DNA from: RYN-230 sp963717125
GTDB taxonomy: Bacteria > Actinomycetota > Actinomycetes > Streptosporangiales > Streptosporangiaceae
DNA: 64,000 bases
Direction of reading: 5' to 3'
Assembly (NCBI GenBank): GCA_963717125.1
Contig: CAVQVG010000015.1
Location: 186,001-250,000, forward strand
Below are positions 60,828 to 64,000 of this stretch, one piece after another (the first letter of the stretch is position 1; each line of letters starts with the position of its first letter). A program made the position numbers and the translations under genes. A model generated the notes under the pieces. The model was not told the DNA's origin. It ran no database searches and saw nothing but the letters and a program-made list of their open reading frames with translations.

Positions 60828-61616
60828 TCATTTCCGCTGGTACAGCAGGACGGTGAGCGGCGCGAAGACCGCGATCAGCGCTCCGGCCGCGGCCACCGCC
60901 CACAGCACCTGCGACGTGGTGGCGGTGCCGGCCATCAGCGTTCGCGTGGCGGTGACGAGGTGACTGACCGGGTTGACGTCGCTGACCGTGTGCAGCCAGC
61001 CAGGCATGGTGGCGGGGTTGACGAAGATGTTGCTCATGAACGTGACGGGGAACAGGATCACGAAGCCGATGCTCATCACGGCGTTCGGTGAGCGGAGGAC
61101 CAGCCCCAGCGTGATCCAGGCCCAGGACAGGGCCGAGGCGAACAGCACGACGATCGCGATCGCGGCGAGCACCCCGGTGGCGCCGCCGGCCTGCCGGTAG
61201 CCCATCGCGAGCCCGAGCCCGACAACAAGCCCCCCGGCTAGCAGGTACCGTCCGATGTCGCCGATCAGCGCGCCGATGATCGGTGCGGGCCGCCAGACCG
61301 GCATGGACCGGAACCGGTCGAATGCGCCGGTGGCGAGGTCGGTGTTGAGGGTGACGCCGCTGTAGACGGTGACGAACACGACGGCCAGCGCGAGCGTGCC
61401 GGGCAGCAGGAACTGCAGGTAGCCGTGTGTCGAGCCGGCCAGCGCACCGCCGAACAGGTAGGTGAACAGCAGCGTGAACAGTACCGGGATGCCGATGACG
61501 TCGCCGAGCTGTTCCGGTACGTGCTTGATCTTGAGCAGGGACCGCCACGCGAACGCGAGTGATGCTGCCGCCGGGCCGGCCGGGACCGGGCGCTCGGGCC
61601 ATGAGATCGCGGTCAT
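60828..61616 (-). CDS. ABC-2 type permease, DrrB-like (second exporter)
   Basis: 262 aa. RSLLKIKHVPEQLGDVIGIPVLFTLLFTYLFGGAL, GAFDRFRSMPVWRPAPIIGALIGD and NPVSHLVTATRTLMAG are the exporter-permease blocks. ATG 61616 overlaps the ATPase stop (ATGA). Related to, but clearly diverged from, the permease at 56166. Confidence 0.9.
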   Translation of the reverse strand: MTAISWPERPVPAGPAAASLAFAWRSLLKIKHVPEQLGDVIGIPVLFTLLFTYLFGGALAGSTHGYLQFLLPGTLALAVVFVTVYSGVTLNTDLATGAFDRFRSMPVWRPAPIIGALIGDIGRYLLAGGLVVGLGLAMGYRQAGGATGVLAAIAIVVLFASALSWAWITLGLVLRSPNAVMSIGFVILFPVTFMSNIFVNPATMPGWLHTVSDVNPVSHLVTATRTLMAGTATTSQVLWAVAAAGALIAVFAPLTVLLYQRK

Positions 61617-62650
61617 CGGATGGTCTCCGTTTGTGCCGGTGCTGATTGCGCCTGTTCCGGCTGTGCCGCCGTGGCCTGCTTGCCGGTGAGCGCGAGGAAG
61701 ACCTCGTCGAGGCTGGGCTGGCCGAGCGCGAAGTCGCTCACCCCGATTCCGGCGCCGGTGAGCCTGCCGAGTGCGTGCGCGGCGAGCTCTCCGGCGGCCC
61801 CGGCGTGTTGCTGTGCCGGGATCCGGGCGGAAATGACGGCTGGGTCCGGCTCGTCGTGGACGACGATCTGGTGGTCAGCGATCAGGTCGCGGGCGCGGTC
61901 CCGGTGAGCCGGGTCCAGCAGCCGGATCCGGATGCCGGCGCTGCCCACGGAGTTCTTCAGCTCGCCGCGGGTGCCCGCGGCGATCACCCGGCCACGGTCG
62001 ATGACCGCGATCCGGTCGGCCAGCTTATCGGCCTCGTCGAGGTACTGGGTGGTGAGCAGTACCGTCGTCCCGTCCGCCACGATGCCGCGGACGATCTCCC
62101 ACAGTGCGTTGCGGCTGCGCGGGTCCAGGCCGGTGGTCGGCTCGTCCAGGAACAGCAGGTCGGGAGTGACGATGATGCTGGCCGCCAGGTCCAGCTTGCG
62201 GCGCATCCCGCCAGAGAGCCGGGCGGCCTGGTGGCGCGCGGCGCCGGTGAGGTTAAACGCTTCGAGCAGCTCGCCGGCACGCCGCCTGGCCCGGCGCCGG
62301 GAGTGGCCAAGCAGGCGGCCGAGCAGCAGCAGGTTCTCCTCGGCGGTGAGATCGGTATCCACGGACGCGAACTGCCCGGTCAGGCTGACCAGTTTCCGCA
62401 CAGCCGCGGCCTCGCGGACGACGTCGTGGCCGAGCACGCGGGCGGTGCCGGCGTCGGGGCGCAGCAGCGTGGCGAGGATGCGGATCGTCGTCGTCTTGCC
62501 GGCGCTGTTCGGGCCGAGCACACCGTAGAGGCTGCCGCGGGGGATGGTGAGGTTCACGCCGTTGACAGCCCGCGCCGCGCCGAAGGTCTTGACCAGCCCG
62601 TCCGTCTCGACAGCCAGGTCGCCGATAATGCCAGGTGTTGGCGTGGTCAT
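61613..62650 (-). CDS. ABC transporter ATP-binding protein, DrrA-like (second exporter)
   Basis: 345 aa. Walker A GPNSAGKTTTIRIL (Ser in place of the more common Gly), Q-loop SLTGQFASVD, signature LSGGMRRKLD, Walker B LLFLDEPTTGLDPRSR, C-terminus FALGQPSLDEVFLALTG. Forms an exporter with the downstream permease. Divergent from TetR at 62681 with only 30 bp between the starts. Confidence 0.92.
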   Translation of the reverse strand: MTTPTPGIIGDLAVETDGLVKTFGAARAVNGVNLTIPRGSLYGVLGPNSAGKTTTIRILATLLRPDAGTARVLGHDVVREAAAVRKLVSLTGQFASVDTDLTAEENLLLLGRLLGHSRRRARRRAGELLEAFNLTGAARHQAARLSGGMRRKLDLAASIIVTPDLLFLDEPTTGLDPRSRNALWEIVRGIVADGTTVLLTTQYLDEADKLADRIAVIDRGRVIAAGTRGELKNSVGSAGIRIRLLDPAHRDRARDLIADHQIVVHDEPDPAVISARIPAQQHAGAAGELAAHALGRLTGAGIGVSDFALGQPSLDEVFLALTGKQATAAQPEQAQSAPAQTETIR

Positions 62651-62680
62651 GCGGGTCAGCCTAACACTAGATTGGGCCAG
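62651..62680. promoter_or_regulatory. Short divergent promoter with imperfect palindrome
   Basis: Only 30 bp separate the exporter and TetR starts. It contains CCTAA-CACTAGA-TTGGG, an imperfect inverted repeat that is a candidate TetR site. At least one promoter must overlap coding sequence. Confidence 0.35.
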
Positions 62681-63286
62681 ATGGACAAGTCAGATGGACA
62701 GGCCGGACGGACAGCGGCGTCCGCGCCGACCCGGGAGAAGCTGATGGCAGCGGCCGCCGAGCTGATCGCCGAGCTCGGCTGGGGGCGGGTGACCACCCGG
62801 GCGGTCGCCGAGCGCGCCGGGCTGCCGCACGGCGCAGTCAGCTACCACTTCCGCGGCAAGCAGGAACTGCTGATCGAGGCGGCGATGTTCGCGTTCGAGC
62901 GGGCTATCCCGGCGGATGAATTCGCGGCGCTGGCCGGCGTGGAGGATCTCATCGGGCTCATCTCGGCCGAGGTAGCCGACCACGACGCGATCGATCCGGT
63001 GCTCTCCCGGCTGATGTTCGAGGCGATGCGCGAAGCCGAGCGCGACGCGGCGCTGCGGGAGCGGATGGGCGCGATGCTCGCCCAGTACCGCGAGCTGATG
63101 ATCCAGACGGTCCGCGCCGAGCAGGAGCGCGGCGCGGTCTTCACCGGTGCTCCGGCCGACGCGATCGCCACGCTGCTCGGCGCGGTCGGCGACGGGCTGC
63201 TGCTGCACGCACTGCTCGATCCCGAGCTCGACGTGCACGCCGCGCTCAACGCGCTCCGCGCCTTGCTCGCCCCGCGACCTTCCTAG
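62681..63286 (+). CDS. TetR-family transcriptional regulator
   Basis: 201 aa from ATG 62681. HTH: AAELIAELGWGRVTTRAVAERAGLPHGAVSYHFRGKQELLIEA. The C-terminal domain (VLSRLMFEAMREAERDAALRERMGAMLAQYRELM) is of the TetR_C type often found beside ABC exporters. By divergence it should repress the operon at 60828-62650. Confidence 0.92.
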   Translation: MDKSDGQAGRTAASAPTREKLMAAAAELIAELGWGRVTTRAVAERAGLPHGAVSYHFRGKQELLIEAAMFAFERAIPADEFAALAGVEDLIGLISAEVADHDAIDPVLSRLMFEAMREAERDAALRERMGAMLAQYRELMIQTVRAEQERGAVFTGAPADAIATLLGAVGDGLLLHALLDPELDVHAALNALRALLAPRPS

Positions 63287-63787
63287 GCACGTGGGCCCGT
63301 AGCAACACAAGATCGCGGCAGCCCAGATCGCGCCCGCCCACCACGACACCAGGCGTGGCCATGCTTCCCCCGGCCTTCACTTCCCCCGTGCGGCGCCAGA
63401 GCGCTGCCATGCATCCGCAATCAGAACGCCCTGATCTGGAGGCACTCAGCCGTCTGAGAAGTCCGGCGAGTACTCGGCAATGCGCGTGTTCTTACCCAGG
63501 ACCTCTCGTCACTCTCTGTAGTGACACATGGTTACATGTCCTCACGCTGGGAGAGAGCCTTCCGGACCGCCGGGACGGCCAGTGGCCGACCGGACAGGCA
63601 TGCGCGGGCTCCAACGGACCGCTCTGTCCGCGGCAAATGGGCGTGTCATGTGGAACAGCAGTTGCCGGTTGGTCCACCTGGTCCCATCCGACGGCCGCCG
63701 CAGCTGGGCGGGAGCCGCGTTTATCTGGACGATTTTTGTTCAGGGTTGTCCGATTTCCGGCTAAACCGGGCTGCCGTGACAGGTGAA
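63287..63787. other. Intergenic stretch
   Basis: 500 bp with lower GC near 63520 and 63730. Open frames exist but show no family similarity or RBS. No gene is called. Confidence 0.5.
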
Positions 63788-64000
63788 TCAGGCCCGATCC
63801 TCGGGCGTGTCGCCGTGGGTGAGTGGCCTGAAGATGGCCTCGACCTCGCGGTGTCCCGGGCTGTTCTCTCGCTGGCATTCCTCCAGCGGTGTGGTGTTGT
63901 GCTGGGGGTCGCGGAGGTTGGGGTCGGCACCGTGGGCGAGCAGCCGCCGGACGCTTGCTGGCCTGCCGTTGCCCGCTGCGGTGTGCAGGGGCAGCCGCCC
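63788..64000 (-). CDS. Ankyrin-repeat protein (5' partial)
   Basis: The last 70 codons of a gene running in from the right edge. LPLHTAAGNGRPASVRRLLAHGADPNLRDPQHNTTPLEEC is one complete ankyrin repeat and the start of another, followed by an acidic tail ending THGDTPEDRA and TGA 63788-63790. Ankyrin repeats mediate protein binding. The rest of the protein cannot be seen. Confidence 0.75.
   Translation of the reverse strand, partial: GRLPLHTAAGNGRPASVRRLLAHGADPNLRDPQHNTTPLEECQRENSPGHREVEAIFRPLTHGDTPEDRA

Noticed and set aside
63355..63786. Gene near the right edge
   Set aside because: Frames of up to 143 codons exist on both strands but show no family features or RBS.

Overview
The window is high-GC DNA with tightly packed, often 4-bp-overlapping genes, many GTG starts and actinobacterial families: a LAL-type LuxR regulator, DUF5703, a TIGR03083-type (mycothiol-linked) protein, a luciferase-like monooxygenase and an MFS-thymidylate kinase fusion. 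It reads as chromosome of a filamentous-type actinomycete; I cannot name the genus.

Left part (1-11.1 kb): a [NiFe]-hydrogenase maturation cluster on the + strand (SIS protein, maturation protease, hypC, hypD, hypE, hypA, hypB, then hypF further on). It is interrupted by a PLDc_N/SHOCT membrane protein and by a minus-strand anti-sigma-type ATPase and LAL LuxR regulator. The hydrogenase structural genes must lie to the left of the window. From 11.1 to 13.1 kb a minus-strand operon encodes an XRE regulator, a catalytically dead ClpP-like protein with a collagen-like tail, and a methyltransferase. From 13.5 to 21 kb come a TetR gene beside a gutted flavin monooxygenase, a patatin, and a probable sugar-acid module (LLM oxidoreductase, DHDPS-family aldolase, Gfo/Idh dehydrogenase, IlvD/Edd dehydratase). 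Stand-alone LigC and LigD-type polymerase, DinB, a UvrD-like helicase and glutathione peroxidase follow.

Middle (27-37 kb): a gene of unknown function, a GT39-like membrane protein, a secreted phosphoesterase, a HEAT-like repeat protein, small membrane and PRC-barrel genes and an SRPBCC protein. A decayed 3.8-kb integrative element then occupies 33.03-36.85 kb. Its 27-bp direct repeats are the 3' end of an intact tRNA-Thr. It holds a truncated tyrosine integrase, a DNA-methylase remnant, a frameshifted PD-(D/E)XK nuclease and small membrane or zinc-ribbon genes.

Right part (37-64 kb): a core block (lipoprotein hydrolase, ricT-like PSP1, MFS, MarR/DHA2 efflux pair, AbiEi-like gene, holB, MFS-tmk, topA, DUF5703, M20 peptidase, tRNA-Leu). 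A recombinase-rich accessory zone follows, with an intact serine recombinase, an internally inverted second copy, an MFS remnant and two DrrAB-like ABC exporters, one divergent from a PadR gene and one from a TetR gene. A partial ankyrin-repeat gene is cut by the right edge.

Three near-identical 50-bp palindromes (11094, 43712, 44785) lie at gene 3' ends; two flank the AbiEi-like gene. Several conserved genes (hypB, hypF, LAL regulator, ricT, tmk) carry single-base frameshifts. Because tmk is normally essential, sequence error is the simplest explanation for much of this, and it should be settled before any of these genes is called a pseudogene.
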